From positions 1-19,138 of the forward strand of contig CAAERF010000281.1 in the NCBI GenBank assembly GCA_900758315.1: a stretch of DNA of 19,138 nt, read 5' to 3'. Positions 6,416 through 13,690 of this stretch are shown here, one piece after another. The position numbers were made by a program, and so were the translations under genes. The DNA is from an uncultured Oscillospiraceae bacterium. GTDB lineage: Bacteria; Bacillota; Clostridia; Oscillospirales; Oscillospiraceae. The notes beneath the pieces were generated by a model. The model saw nothing but the letters and a program-made list of their open reading frames with translations. It searched no databases and was not told the origin of the DNA. How positions within the stretch are numbered: the first letter of the stretch is position 1; every line of letters begins with the position of its first letter.

Positions 6416-7117
6416 ATGGAACAGAAAACCCTATATACTGCAATCGGCCGTCTGGACCGGGAAACGAATGGCTGTGGCCGGTCCTGCCCGGTCATCCGCC
6501 TGAGCGGGCAAACTTACATGGTGGATATGCAGGAAATGGTCGTTTGGACCGCCCTAAACTGGCGAATTTCTAAACGAGAGGATATTTCACTCCAGTGTGA
6601 CAAGCTGGTGTCCTCTCTGGGAGATTGTATTTCCCGCTCTTGGGATGCCTGCGTAAATCGGCTGCTCACCCGAGGTCTGCTGGTATCTGGCTGCGGTGAA
6701 ACGGAATACGATGCTCTGTATGATTTGTTGAGTTCTCTCGGCATTATTCCAGCCAGCGGATCAATGCTGATGAGGAGCATCTCATTTGTCAAACTGGTGG
6801 CAGGCCGCCGAGTCCCTATTCAACAGGCGCTAAAATTATTCCAAAAAGACCGGCGTACCGACTATGAGACCCGTGTTATGAGGCTGGCCCAGCAAGCTCT
6901 GCTGTCCACCGCTGAGATCATCAAGTGTGTAGAGCAGGATGTTGCCTATCTTCCCAATGAGCAGTTCTTGATGGAGGCCGTGTACGGCGACGACGAAACC
7001 ACCTGCTATAATATCGCCGGCATAATGAAAAACAGCCGGAGCAGTCAGGCAGTAACGCTGGCCGTTGCCAACCTCTACCTGCGCCAGCAAATCATTTTTG
7101 AGAGGATTACCACATGA
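6416..7117 (+). CDS. Uncharacterised 233-residue protein
   Basis: Soluble protein that I do not recognise. Its N-terminal half has RLSGQTYMVDMQEMVVWTAL and a later segment SWDACVNRLLTRGLLVSG, which reads like a winged-helix fold (helix, recognition-like helix, then a beta-wing), so DNA binding is possible. The C-terminal half is helical. ATG 6416 stands 9 nt after AAGGAGG (6400-6406); the closer ATG at 6412 opens only a short frame. Its stop overlaps the next start in an ATGA junction, implying translational coupling to the membrane protein downstream. Confidence 0.7.
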   Translation: MEQKTLYTAIGRLDRETNGCGRSCPVIRLSGQTYMVDMQEMVVWTALNWRISKREDISLQCDKLVSSLGDCISRSWDACVNRLLTRGLLVSGCGETEYDALYDLLSSLGIIPASGSMLMRSISFVKLVAGRRVPIQQALKLFQKDRRTDYETRVMRLAQQALLSTAEIIKCVEQDVAYLPNEQFLMEAVYGDDETTCYNIAGIMKNSRSSQAVTLAVANLYLRQQIIFERITT

Positions 7118-7602
7118 AGAATCAATGGAACCAATTCCCGTTCGTGCTGCGGCGAAAGATTTTGTTGACCTTTTTGGCTGGGCTCGCAAGCATTGCCCTC
7201 AGCCTAATCATCTTCATTATTACCACAGACCATATCCTGCTGGTACTGGGCAGCATAATCTTTCTTGCCTCTCTGGTACTGGTTAGGAGCTTATGGAGCA
7301 CCATCGCCCGGGGCCAGTATGAGATCGTAGAAGGCGTCTGCTCCAGCGTTATCTCTCCTGTGATAAGGCGGTATCGCAAAATCCAACTGATAGATGGACA
7401 AGGCGCGGAGCGTACCTTACTGTTAAGTAAGTCCGCCAAGTTTCAGATTGGCGCCCGGTATCGTTTCTACTTTCAAACCGGCAGCCGCCCTGTGGTCGGG
7501 AATGACTATTTGGACGCAGCTCTCTCCACCAACAGCTTCCTGGGATATGAGGCCCTTGGTGAGCCGGCTGTCCCAGAGGAACAGGCTAAGGAGAACGGCT
7601 AA
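7114..7602 (+). CDS. Small membrane protein, two transmembrane helices
   Basis: 162 residues. Two hydrophobic helices (about 15-38 and 41-60) are followed by a soluble C-terminal domain of about 100 residues with beta-rich character, including VEGVCSSVISPVIRRYRKIQ and FQIGARYRFYFQTGSR. This looks like a membrane-anchored domain facing the cytoplasm. The start overlaps the upstream stop. A strong terminator follows 18 nt after its stop. Family unknown to me; it may work with the upstream soluble protein, judged only from coupling. Confidence 0.65.
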   Translation: MKNQWNQFPFVLRRKILLTFLAGLASIALSLIIFIITTDHILLVLGSIIFLASLVLVRSLWSTIARGQYEIVEGVCSSVISPVIRRYRKIQLIDGQGAERTLLLSKSAKFQIGARYRFYFQTGSRPVVGNDYLDAALSTNSFLGYEALGEPAVPEEQAKENG

Positions 7603-7620
7603 ACCTACGGCAAAATAGGA

Positions 7621-7668
7621 AAGAGATACGGTGCAGGCTCCACAACCACAGCATCGTATCTCTTTTTC
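7621..7668 (+). terminator. Strong intrinsic terminator
   Basis: AAGAGATACG (7621-7630) pairs with CGTATCTCTT (7655-7664), extended inward by GTGC/GCAT with one G-U pair, and is followed by a T-rich tail (TTTTTCTT). It ends the 6416-7602 gene pair. Confidence 0.85.
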
Positions 7669-7770
7669 TTACTCTTCTATCCGCTATTTTTACAAAGTCT
7701 GATTTTGCTGCAGAAAAACGGAGGATTTTCCCTATTTAATAGGTAGAATCTAAAAAGGAGGTCTACCCCC

Positions 7771-8376
7771 ATGTACAAGCCACACACGATTGAGCAATAC
7801 AAAATCCAACAGTTTCTGGATCATACCTTTGCTATGGAGCACTTTCTGGTCTCTCCATTATCCCGCTCCGCACTCATGCTGGAGGACAGATGCGGTGAGC
7901 GGATTGCCTTTTCCTTCTCAGACAACGAAGTGCGTGAAATCCCGATCCCTTCTGCGCCATCCCCGGACAAGGTGAAATCGTTCATCCGCAGCTTTCGGGC
8001 GCTTGGAACTAAACCGCATCTGCGCACCTTTGAAGATGTTACCCGCTGGTGGCTGAATCACCCAAATCCGCTGACCTACCAACAGGCTCTCGGCCTGCCG
8101 GATGAACTTTACCGCCGTTTTCTTTCCTCCACCCCGATTGAAGACGAAGACGCCCAGCGTCTGGCCGCATCAGGGCTTGTTTCGGAAGATGCTTACCAGG
8201 ACATTCAGCTCTGGTATCTCAACGGCAACACTGCTAACTGCTGGCTCGGCCCCCTCGGTATAGATGGAACAGGCAATCTCTATGCGCTGACCTTCAACTA
8301 TGGTACACCCCGGGCCAAGGAACTGAAATTCTACCTGTTGGATGATTACTACCGCCACATGAACCACATATTGTAA
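7771..8376 (+). CDS. Uncharacterised 201-residue protein
   Basis: Soluble protein I do not recognise, with a WWLNHPNPLTYQQALGLPDE segment in the middle and a tyrosine-rich C terminus (FYLLDDYYRHMNHIL). No Cys cluster, signal peptide or membrane helix is evident. A strong AAAAGGAGG lies 10-14 nt upstream of ATG 7771. It sits alone between a terminator 102 nt upstream and the promoter/RNA region downstream, so it probably has its own promoter, which I could not identify with confidence. Confidence 0.65.
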   Translation: MYKPHTIEQYKIQQFLDHTFAMEHFLVSPLSRSALMLEDRCGERIAFSFSDNEVREIPIPSAPSPDKVKSFIRSFRALGTKPHLRTFEDVTRWWLNHPNPLTYQQALGLPDELYRRFLSSTPIEDEDAQRLAASGLVSEDAYQDIQLWYLNGNTANCWLGPLGIDGTGNLYALTFNYGTPRAKELKFYLLDDYYRHMNHIL

Positions 8377-8415
8377 CTCGCCGGGCCAAAATATCTATAT
8401 ATAGTATTATATCAC

Positions 8416-8444
8416 TTGACAAATGCAAGATATGGTGTTAAACT
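8416..8444 (+). promoter_or_regulatory. Sigma-A type promoter
   Basis: A perfect -35 TTGACA (8416-8421) and a -10-like TAAACT (8439-8444) are separated by the optimal 17 nt. Transcription would start near 8451 and enter the structured RNA that follows. This is the best + strand promoter in the window. Confidence 0.75.
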
Positions 8445-8450
8445 TAATTT

Positions 8451-8610
8451 GTAATTGATTTTTGTGCGTTCCCCATGTGGGATACAGATGAAACATCTGT
8501 ACCGCAAGGCCAAAAGCCCTGCATTGCACACGCAGTTAAGTTTGTATGCTGTATCAAGTGTCAGTGGTATTGCCACGCCCTTTTCGGGTTGGTATCCGCT
8601 GGCACTTTTT
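8451..8610 (+). ncRNA. Structured leader or stand-alone small RNA
   Basis: Downstream of the promoter at 8416-8444 is about 160 nt of closely packed inverted repeats. TGTGC (8463-8467) pairs with GCACA (8526-8530) and encloses three hairpins: TCCC/GGGA (8470-8473/8479-8482), TACAGATG/CATCTGTA (8483-8490/8494-8501, AAA loop) and GCAaGGC/GCCcTGC (8504-8510/8516-8522, CAAAA loop). A terminator hairpin (8556-8610) closes it. The four-way junction fits an sRNA or a riboswitch/attenuator for the SSB-like gene starting 40 nt later. No known family is recognised. Confidence 0.6.
8556..8610 (+). terminator. Intrinsic terminator of the structured RNA
   Basis: AGTGTCAGTGG (8557-8567) pairs fully with CCGCTGGCACT (8596-8606) using two G-U pairs; an inner GCCA/TGGT and CCC/GGG stem tops it. 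Five T residues (8606-8610) complete the signal. The downstream start codon is at 8651. Confidence 0.85.
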
Positions 8611-8650
8611 ATATATAGATAGTAACGCCGATGGCGAAGAAAGGAGTGTT

Positions 8651-9058
8651 ATGGCACAAATCTATGTATTTGGCCGAGTCATGCACGAGCTTACTCCCAA
8701 AGAGAGCCAGTCAAAGCAGCCGTATGTTTGTTTTGATTTGATGGAACGCTCCGGAGGTGAACATCCGAACTTCTATCAAGTATGGGCCCGCGGCGACCAG
8801 GCTGCCCGGCTCACACGGCTCAAGGTCAAAAAGGGAAGCATGATCTGGCTCACTGGATCGCAGAAACTGGTGGATGTACGGCAAAAGGACGGGGCCACAG
8901 TCAAAAAGTTGAAAGTATGGCTGACGGACTTTGGCTTTCTTCCTGGGCAATCTTCCAGAGCAAAAGCGGAACATGAGCAGCATGACTCTGACGCAGCGGC
9001 AACCGCTCCAGCCCCCTCCGAGGTAATGGACGGCGACCGCGAATCCCTGCCGGAATAA
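8651..9058 (+). CDS. OB-fold, single-stranded-DNA-binding-like protein
   Basis: 135 residues. The N-terminal 95 residues read like an OB-fold: IYVFGRVMHELTPKESQSKQ, then PYVCFDLMERSGGEHPNFYQ, VWARGDQAARL, KVKKGSMIWLTGSQKLVDVR and VKKLKVWLTDFGFL, the strand order seen in SSB-type proteins. A low-complexity Ala/Pro tail ends in an acidic stretch (MDGDRESLPE), as SSB tails do, though without the DDDIPF tip. It would coat or handle ssDNA during replication or transfer. ATG 8651 follows AAAGGAG (8640-8646) by 4-5 nt; upstream in-frame sequence runs through the structured RNA and is not coding. Assignment is from pattern only. Confidence 0.65.
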   Translation: MAQIYVFGRVMHELTPKESQSKQPYVCFDLMERSGGEHPNFYQVWARGDQAARLTRLKVKKGSMIWLTGSQKLVDVRQKDGATVKKLKVWLTDFGFLPGQSSRAKAEHEQHDSDAAATAPAPSEVMDGDRESLPE

Positions 9059-9075
9059 AATCCGGCACTGCAAGA

Positions 9076-9129
9076 GGGACCGTATCAAGTTTTCAGAATG
9101 AACTGAAGCTTGGTGCGGTCCCTTTTTTT
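9076..9129 (+). terminator. Long intrinsic terminator
   Basis: GGGACCG (9076-9082) pairs with CGGTCCC (9116-9122), continued by TATCAAG/CTTGGTG with G-U pairs and capped by TTCAG/CTGAA (9092-9096/9103-9107). Seven T residues follow (9123-9129). The next gene starts 38 nt downstream. Confidence 0.92.
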
Positions 9130-9167
9130 GTTTTCAAGCAAAACTTAAAAGGAAGGACGGTAACAAC

Positions 9168-9983
9168 ATGAGTAACGACAAAGGACTTTTGAGCGGCAGC
9201 ATCACAATCCTGATCGGTGCTGTCATCGCCATCATGGCTTTGGTACGCGGACCCTGGCAAGCGTGGCTTCTGATAGGGGTATTTACCCTCTGGGGGCTTT
9301 GGGTCGTGCTGATCCTCCTGCTCCCCTATATGCAGCAGGCCAGGCGCCGCCGTCAGCGTCAGCAGAGGGAACGCCAGCTCCATGCCGAGGGTATCGCGCA
9401 GAACACCTTTACGGTGCCGGAGCTTGAAGGACCTGTACCAGACGATCTGCTGCTCCGCTATGCCAACCACCGGATTTTGACTTATCTGCGTTCATCTTTT
9501 CCCAACGCCTGCTTTGAGTGGTGTGAAAAGAGGCCGGCGGATTTGATTCGCAGCAACGGCACAGGGCGTATCCGTCTTTACAATGTGGAGGCGTTCGACC
9601 ATGCGGACATCACCTTCGGTAAGGACGCAACCATTCGCTGTGACCTGCTCAAGATCGTACCGCTGTCTAAAGCGGGGACGGAACAGGGGGAACAGGCAGA
9701 CATCCCGCCCAACAAGCAGCCTATCGACCCGCGTATCTGGTATGAGAACAACGGGCGCACAGTCATGGAGACGCTGATTGCTGACCTGAACTCACGCGGC
9801 CACAGCAAACTCACACTGAAAGAAAACGGGGACATCTGCATCCAGCAGGGTGAAGAGCTTGTCCCGCAGGAACATCTTTCCAACTTTCCGGCAAAGGTCT
9901 ACTGGCCTCGTCTGGTGGAAGTGTTTGAGAGCAACGGTCTGGCTGCTGAAACAACAGCGCAGGGCATCCAGGTCTCCTGGTAA
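9168..9983 (+). CDS. Membrane-anchored protein of unknown function
   Basis: 271 residues. Two transmembrane helices near the N terminus (about 9-26 and 31-53) are followed by an extremely basic linker (ARRRRQRQQRERQ, about 58-70), which by the positive-inside rule places the large C-terminal domain in the cytoplasm. That domain (about 80-270) is soluble with no recognised motif. The arrangement suits a membrane-tethered accessory of a DNA or transfer complex, but this is inference. AAAGGAAGG lies about 12 nt before ATG 9168. Upstream is a strong terminator; downstream the DUF932 gene starts after 32 nt. Confidence 0.65.
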   Translation: MSNDKGLLSGSITILIGAVIAIMALVRGPWQAWLLIGVFTLWGLWVVLILLLPYMQQARRRRQRQQRERQLHAEGIAQNTFTVPELEGPVPDDLLLRYANHRILTYLRSSFPNACFEWCEKRPADLIRSNGTGRIRLYNVEAFDHADITFGKDATIRCDLLKIVPLSKAGTEQGEQADIPPNKQPIDPRIWYENNGRTVMETLIADLNSRGHSKLTLKENGDICIQQGEELVPQEHLSNFPAKVYWPRLVEVFESNGLAAETTAQGIQVSW

Positions 9984-10015
9984 CCGCCATCGTCATGAGA
10001 AGGGAGTGAAATAAC

Positions 10016-11089
10016 ATGAAATCAGGGATCAGTCTTGTGGAAATGGCACAGGAAATCCAGCGGCAGAACGATTTGAAGGCCGATTATATGCTGGACACCC
10101 GGAGTCTCCGATTGGAGCCTTTTGGTGGCGGGCTGTATCTCAACGCTTACGACCAATCCGGTGATTATGCCGTGGAGCCGCTGGAGGTCAACGCCATCGC
10201 ACACAGGCAGATCGGAACGCACCTCAAGATCCCGGCAGCCTATTATGACAAGATGCTGGAGGAATACCCCGAGCTGCTGGCGCAGAATGTGAATGCCTGG
10301 TTCCAGCGGGAGCCGGCTGTGCGTATGGTTCGCACCATAGACGGCACAGCGCGGGCGTTTCTCAGCAACCGCTACCGGCGTATCGACAACCTCGATATTG
10401 CCGGGATTGTCCTTCCAGTCCTTCAGGAGATGGAAGGGATGCACTTCGAGAGCTGCCAGCTCACCGACAGCCGTATGTACATCAAGGTTGTCAACACCCG
10501 TTTGGAGGCAGAGGTCGTACCCGGTGACATCGTGCAGTCCGGTATTATTATCAGCAACAGCGAGGTAGGCCTGGGCTCGGTGAGCATCCAGCCGCTGGTC
10601 TATCGTCTGGTGTGCAGCAACGGTATGGTGGTAAACGACGCCCAGACGCGCCGCAACCATGTAGGCCGTGTCAATGAGGCTTCGGAGAACTACCAGCTGT
10701 ATTCGGAAAAGACGCTGGAGGCCGATGACAAAGCCTTCGCCATGAAGATCCAGGACACGGTGCGGGCCGTAGTAGACGAGGTGCGCTTTACCCGTGTGGT
10801 CAACATGATGCGGGAAGCCAAGGACGCCCCCATGAATACTGCCGCTGTCCCTGGCATTGTGAAGCTCGTAAGCAAGGATTTTCACATCACGGACGATGAA
10901 AGCTCCGGTGTGCTGCAGCGGTTGATTGAAGGCAACGATCTGACCTTATATGGTCTGTCCAACGCCGTAACGCGCCACAGCCAGGATGTTAAGGACTATG
11001 ACCGGGCAACCGCGCTGGAAGGCATCGGCTACAACATTCTCTCCATGCCGGCACGGCAGTGGAGCCGAATTAACCAGATGGCCGCTTAA
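10016..11089 (+). CDS. DUF932 protein (phage/plasmid-like, LGT-type family)
   Basis: 357 residues, typical length. Family-like stretches include IGTHLKIPAAYYDKMLEEYP, VRTIDGTARAFLSNRYRRID and GIIISNSEVGLGSVSIQPLV followed by YRLVCSNGMVV. DUF932 proteins occur widely on phages, plasmids and conjugative elements; their biochemical role is unsettled, with a link to DNA replication or recombination suggested by context. GAAGGGAG precedes ATG 10016. It is followed after 41 nt by the four-Cys protein at 11131, and these two are probably one transcription unit with the membrane protein upstream. Confidence 0.88.
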   Translation: MKSGISLVEMAQEIQRQNDLKADYMLDTRSLRLEPFGGGLYLNAYDQSGDYAVEPLEVNAIAHRQIGTHLKIPAAYYDKMLEEYPELLAQNVNAWFQREPAVRMVRTIDGTARAFLSNRYRRIDNLDIAGIVLPVLQEMEGMHFESCQLTDSRMYIKVVNTRLEAEVVPGDIVQSGIIISNSEVGLGSVSIQPLVYRLVCSNGMVVNDAQTRRNHVGRVNEASENYQLYSEKTLEADDKAFAMKIQDTVRAVVDEVRFTRVVNMMREAKDAPMNTAAVPGIVKLVSKDFHITDDESSGVLQRLIEGNDLTLYGLSNAVTRHSQDVKDYDRATALEGIGYNILSMPARQWSRINQMAA

Positions 11090-11130
11090 ATGGCTGCCAT
11101 CCATCAAAAAATTAACAGGAGGAATGAACT

Positions 11131-11976
11131 ATGTACGAACAGAACACTTCTATGGTGGCCGCAAACGAGCAGAACAAATTCTTGCTTCCGGCGATGGTGG
11201 AGGGCGACTTCAGCCGCGATGAGATCGCAGAAGATGCGGATGGGCTTCAGATGATGAGCTTCCAGCGGGTGAAGATTCCCGCCGGCGGCGCCCTGCAGTT
11301 TGAAGTTCCCACGGAAGATCCCGACAATCCGGATTATACCCGGACGCTGGAGGGCATCATCCTCTACAACCACTCTGCCTATACTCTGTGGCCGGAAGGT
11401 AGCGAGTATGACGAAGACACCAAACCGCTCTGCTCCTCTGTAGATGGCAAAACAGGGATCGGCGTACCGGGAGGTGCGTGTGCTACCTGCCCCATGAATG
11501 CGTATGGATCGGCCAAGGATGGCGGCCGCGGCAAGGCGTGCAAGAATATGAGGCATCTCTATCTGCTGCGCAGTGGTGAATATATGCCTCTGCTGGTCTC
11601 CCTGCCGCCCACCAGCATCAGGCCGTTCAAGGAGTTCCTGAACAGGGCTTTTGTCTATCGCCAGCGTGCCACCTATGGCAGTCTGGTCCAGATCGGCCTC
11701 AAGAAAGATAGCAACGGCAGCAATGATTACAGCGTTGCAACTTTCCGCCTTTTGCGTGATTTCCAGGGGGAAGAGCTGGCCCAGATCCGCGCCTATGCCA
11801 ATGTCTTCAAGGGGCAAATCAAAACTATCAACATTCAGCGGGCGCTGATCAATGAGGAACAGCGGGCCAACGATTGCGACTATGAGATCCCGGAATCTGC
11901 CACTGCGGCCCCGGCCTCGGATGGAAGCTATGTGGTCGGCGAGATCAACGGCGACTATGAACAGTTGCCGGCGTAA
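11131..11976 (+). CDS. Conserved-looking four-Cys protein, possible ssDNA-handling role
   Basis: 281 residues. Cysteines at 101, 117, 120 and 137 form a likely zinc site (GGACATCPMNAYGSAKDGG then GKACKNMRHLYLL). The surrounding pattern, a beta-rich N-terminal part and a helical C-terminal half with an acidic end, resembles proteins of phage and conjugative-element replication or recombination blocks, but I cannot name the family. Its pairing with DUF932 downstream of an SSB-like gene supports DNA metabolism. CAGGAGG about 11 nt upstream of ATG 11131 is a good ribosome binding site. Two hairpins and a terminator follow. Confidence 0.65.
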   Translation: MYEQNTSMVAANEQNKFLLPAMVEGDFSRDEIAEDADGLQMMSFQRVKIPAGGALQFEVPTEDPDNPDYTRTLEGIILYNHSAYTLWPEGSEYDEDTKPLCSSVDGKTGIGVPGGACATCPMNAYGSAKDGGRGKACKNMRHLYLLRSGEYMPLLVSLPPTSIRPFKEFLNRAFVYRQRATYGSLVQIGLKKDSNGSNDYSVATFRLLRDFQGEELAQIRAYANVFKGQIKTINIQRALINEEQRANDCDYEIPESATAAPASDGSYVVGEINGDYEQLPA

Positions 11977-11986
11977 CTGTTTTTGT

Positions 11987-12013
11987 TGCGGCAATGCCGC
12001 ATGATACATCATC
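11987..12013 (+). repeat. Two short hairpins before the terminator
   Basis: TGCGGCA (11987-11993) and TGCCGCA (11995-12001) are reverse complements separated by one base, so a hairpin forms with the inner bases open. ATGAT (12001-12005) and ATCAT (12008-12012) follow as a second small inverted repeat. They lie between the stop at 11976 and the terminator at 12014. Confidence 0.45.
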
Positions 12014-12053
12014 AAGGGACACCTCCGGCGTAAGTCGGAGGTATCCCTTTTTT
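12014..12053 (+). terminator. Strong intrinsic terminator 21 nt before the next gene
   Basis: AAGGGA (12014-12019) and ACCTCCG pair with CGGAGGT and TCCCTT (to 12049), with one C/A mismatch, followed by a run of T. The sigma-like gene starts at 12075, its ribosome binding site directly after the T-run. Confidence 0.92.
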
Positions 12054-12074
12054 ATTTAGAACGGAGGAAAATTT

Positions 12075-12614
12075 ATGTTGTGTGAAGTACCGTTGACAAA
12101 GGAGCAGCAGGATTTTGCCGCTGAACACCATGGCCTGGTCTATAAATTTCTCAATGACAACCATCTTCCAGAGAATGAATTCTATGATGTGGTTATTTTC
12201 CCGTATTTGAAGGCTGTGCAGGACTACTGTAATAGCGCATCTACACAAAAGTATTCTTTTAGCACTATTGCGATTCGACAAATGAAATTTCGCTTATACG
12301 ATTATTTCCGTACACAGGCGCGCCGCAAGCGTAATACAGAAGTCATCAGCATCCATCTGGGCCTATACTCGGATGGCGTTCCGCTGGAAGAGGTGCTGCC
12401 GGGTCAGGACCGTCTCATGCAGGAATTTGAAATGCAGCAGATGCTCCATGATCTGGCTTCCCATGTTTCTGAACAACAGATGAAAATTGTCCGCATGAAG
12501 GGTTACGGCTATGGAATCAGGGAGATTTCCAGCCACGAAAAAATACCGATGAAACGCATCCAGGAACTTCTTGATGAGGTCCATACTGTGTTTTTGAGGT
12601 TATGCCGCGAGTAG
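12075..12614 (+). CDS. Sigma-70-like factor (second of two)
   Basis: 179 residues. The N-terminal part (about 10-85) has region-2-like sequence, for example YLKAVQDYCNSASTQKYSFS then TIAIRQMKFRLYDYFR, where the SFSTIA stretch corresponds to the FSTYA motif of sigma region 2. The C-terminal part (about 128-178) has region-4-like helices, SEQQMKIVRMKGYGYGIREI followed by PMKRIQELLDEV. It is shorter and more diverged than the protein at 5778. Its role may be to activate element genes or respond to a host signal. CGGAGG sits 7-9 nt before ATG 12075. The next gene starts 38 nt downstream. Confidence 0.75.
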   Translation: MLCEVPLTKEQQDFAAEHHGLVYKFLNDNHLPENEFYDVVIFPYLKAVQDYCNSASTQKYSFSTIAIRQMKFRLYDYFRTQARRKRNTEVISIHLGLYSDGVPLEEVLPGQDRLMQEFEMQQMLHDLASHVSEQQMKIVRMKGYGYGIREISSHEKIPMKRIQELLDEVHTVFLRLCRE

Positions 12615-12652
12615 CCCTCTATCTACCACAAACAGAATGGAGGTCGAAGTAT

Positions 12653-12901
12653 ATGACGAAATCAAAAAAATCTATTGTGATGCGCGGAGCACTTCTGCGT
12701 CCGCTGGTGATTGGACAGGGCGCACTTCTTCATGCAGGTGGTAAGATCTATCATACCTCCCGTGTGGTAGCCATCCACGATCAGTCGGATGATATGGTCC
12801 GCTTTGAAACGCTCAACTCCAATTACTGCCTCTCAATGGCCCCTTTTCCGCTGGCGGCCTGCAACCCGCTCCCGATGGTGAGTCTGGCCGCGTGCGCGTA
12901 A
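12653..12901 (+). CDS. Small uncharacterised protein
   Basis: 82 residues, starting MTKSKKSIVMRGALLRPLVI and ending SLAACA. The sequence suggests a small beta-rich fold (GGKIYHTSRVVAIHDQSDD) with no Cys cluster or membrane helix long enough to be convincing. GGAGG (12639-12643) stands 9 nt before ATG 12653; a GTG/TTG start further upstream would overlap the sigma-like gene and lacks a ribosome binding site. Probably co-transcribed with the sigma-like gene. Family unknown. Confidence 0.6.
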   Translation: MTKSKKSIVMRGALLRPLVIGQGALLHAGGKIYHTSRVVAIHDQSDDMVRFETLNSNYCLSMAPFPLAACNPLPMVSLAACA

Positions 12902-12950
12902 AGCGGTTGTAAGAAGATACCGGGACAACAGAGCTTGTCCTATATGTTTT

Positions 12951-12985
12951 GGGCCGTGACGGATTTCCCGCCACGGCCCTTTTTT
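12951..12985 (+). terminator. Strong intrinsic terminator 12 nt before the next start
   Basis: GGGCCGTG (12951-12958) pairs with CACGGCCC (12972-12979), with CGG/CCG inside, then six T (12980-12985). The ribosome binding site CGGAGG begins at 12986. A smaller GGACAA/TTGTCC hairpin lies just upstream (about 12924-12940). Confidence 0.92.
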
Positions 12986-12997
12986 CGGAGGATTGTC

Positions 12998-13681
12998 ATG
13001 GATGATCAAAAAACAATAGTAGTGTCCGTTCATGCCAAAGACTGTGTGGACTACCAGTGCCGCAGGTGTGGACAATGCTGCCGTCATATCAAAGATGCTG
13101 TGATGGTAGAGAGCCTGGACGCCTATCGGCTTGCAAAGTATCTGCGTACTCGTGAGCCCAACATCTGCACCATAGATGAGGTGCTGTCTCAATACTGTGA
13201 GCCTATGCCGCTGGCCAACGATTGCTTTCCCATCTTCGTACTGAAAACCACGGGGACGGACGATTCCTGTATTTTTCTGAAGGGCGGGCTGTGCAGCATC
13301 TACGATGCACGCCCACGGACCTGCCGGCTCTATCCCTTTTCTGTAGGACCCGGCGAGCGGGGCCGTGATTTTGAATACTGCCTCTGCTTTGACCGCAATC
13401 AGCAGTATCATTTCAACGGCGGAAAGGTTTCCGTCAAAGACTGGTTTTATCGCAATTTCCCCAGAATGGAGAAAGAGTATTTGAAACAGGAATATGCCGC
13501 TATCACGGAAATCGGTAAGCGGATGCGCTCGATCTCTCCGGAACTATGCAAACAGATGACCTTCCAAGTGCTGTTTTACCGATATTATAACTTCGATTTG
13601 GATCAGCCGTTCCTTGAGCAATACGCGCAGAACACCCGCCTGCTGTTAGAAAAGCTTCGGCAATTCGAGGTGGAAAGGTAG
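12998..13681 (+). CDS. YkgJ-type cysteine-cluster protein
   Basis: 227 residues. The signature CRRCGQCCRH at 21-30 (Cys21, 24, 27, 28) followed by CIFLKGGLCSIYDARPRTCR at 91-110 (Cys91, 99, 109) and LYPF matches the YkgJ/CxxCxxCC family, which binds zinc or an iron-sulphur cluster; function is not known. Length is normal. ATG 12998 stands 6-7 nt after CGGAGG (12986-12991); the longer upstream frame runs through the terminator. A small gene follows after 9 nt. Confidence 0.88.
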   Translation: MDDQKTIVVSVHAKDCVDYQCRRCGQCCRHIKDAVMVESLDAYRLAKYLRTREPNICTIDEVLSQYCEPMPLANDCFPIFVLKTTGTDDSCIFLKGGLCSIYDARPRTCRLYPFSVGPGERGRDFEYCLCFDRNQQYHFNGGKVSVKDWFYRNFPRMEKEYLKQEYAAITEIGKRMRSISPELCKQMTFQVLFYRYYNFDLDQPFLEQYAQNTRLLLEKLRQFEVER

Positions 13682-13690
13682 GGTGCTGTG

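Larger units (their letters stand above)
8392..8621. repeat. 12-bp inverted repeats bracketing the promoter-RNA unit
   Basis: TATCTATATATA (8392-8403) and its exact reverse complement TATATATAGATA (8610-8621) flank the promoter, structured RNA and terminator as a 230-bp unit. The first copy is upstream of the promoter, so the pair cannot act within the RNA. They could be ends of a miniature mobile unit or binding sites. The sequence is AT-simple, and no target duplication is seen. Confidence 0.4.

Noticed and set aside
8546..8650. N-terminal extension of the SSB-like protein
   Set aside because: The in-frame sequence lies inside the terminator hairpin of the structured RNA and has no ribosome binding site; the OB-fold begins at the ATG at 8651.
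8551..9090. Shared 9-mer GTATCAAGT in two terminators (8551-8559 and 9082-9090)
   Set aside because: Only two copies, in different positions relative to their stems; likely chance.
10022..10885. 287-residue minus-strand frame opposite the DUF932 gene
   Set aside because: Antisense to a well-supported family gene and lacking its own start signals; a shadow of codon bias.
11104..12015. 303-residue minus-strand frame opposite the four-Cys protein
   Set aside because: It spans a terminator and a + strand gene with a good ribosome binding site; no independent support.
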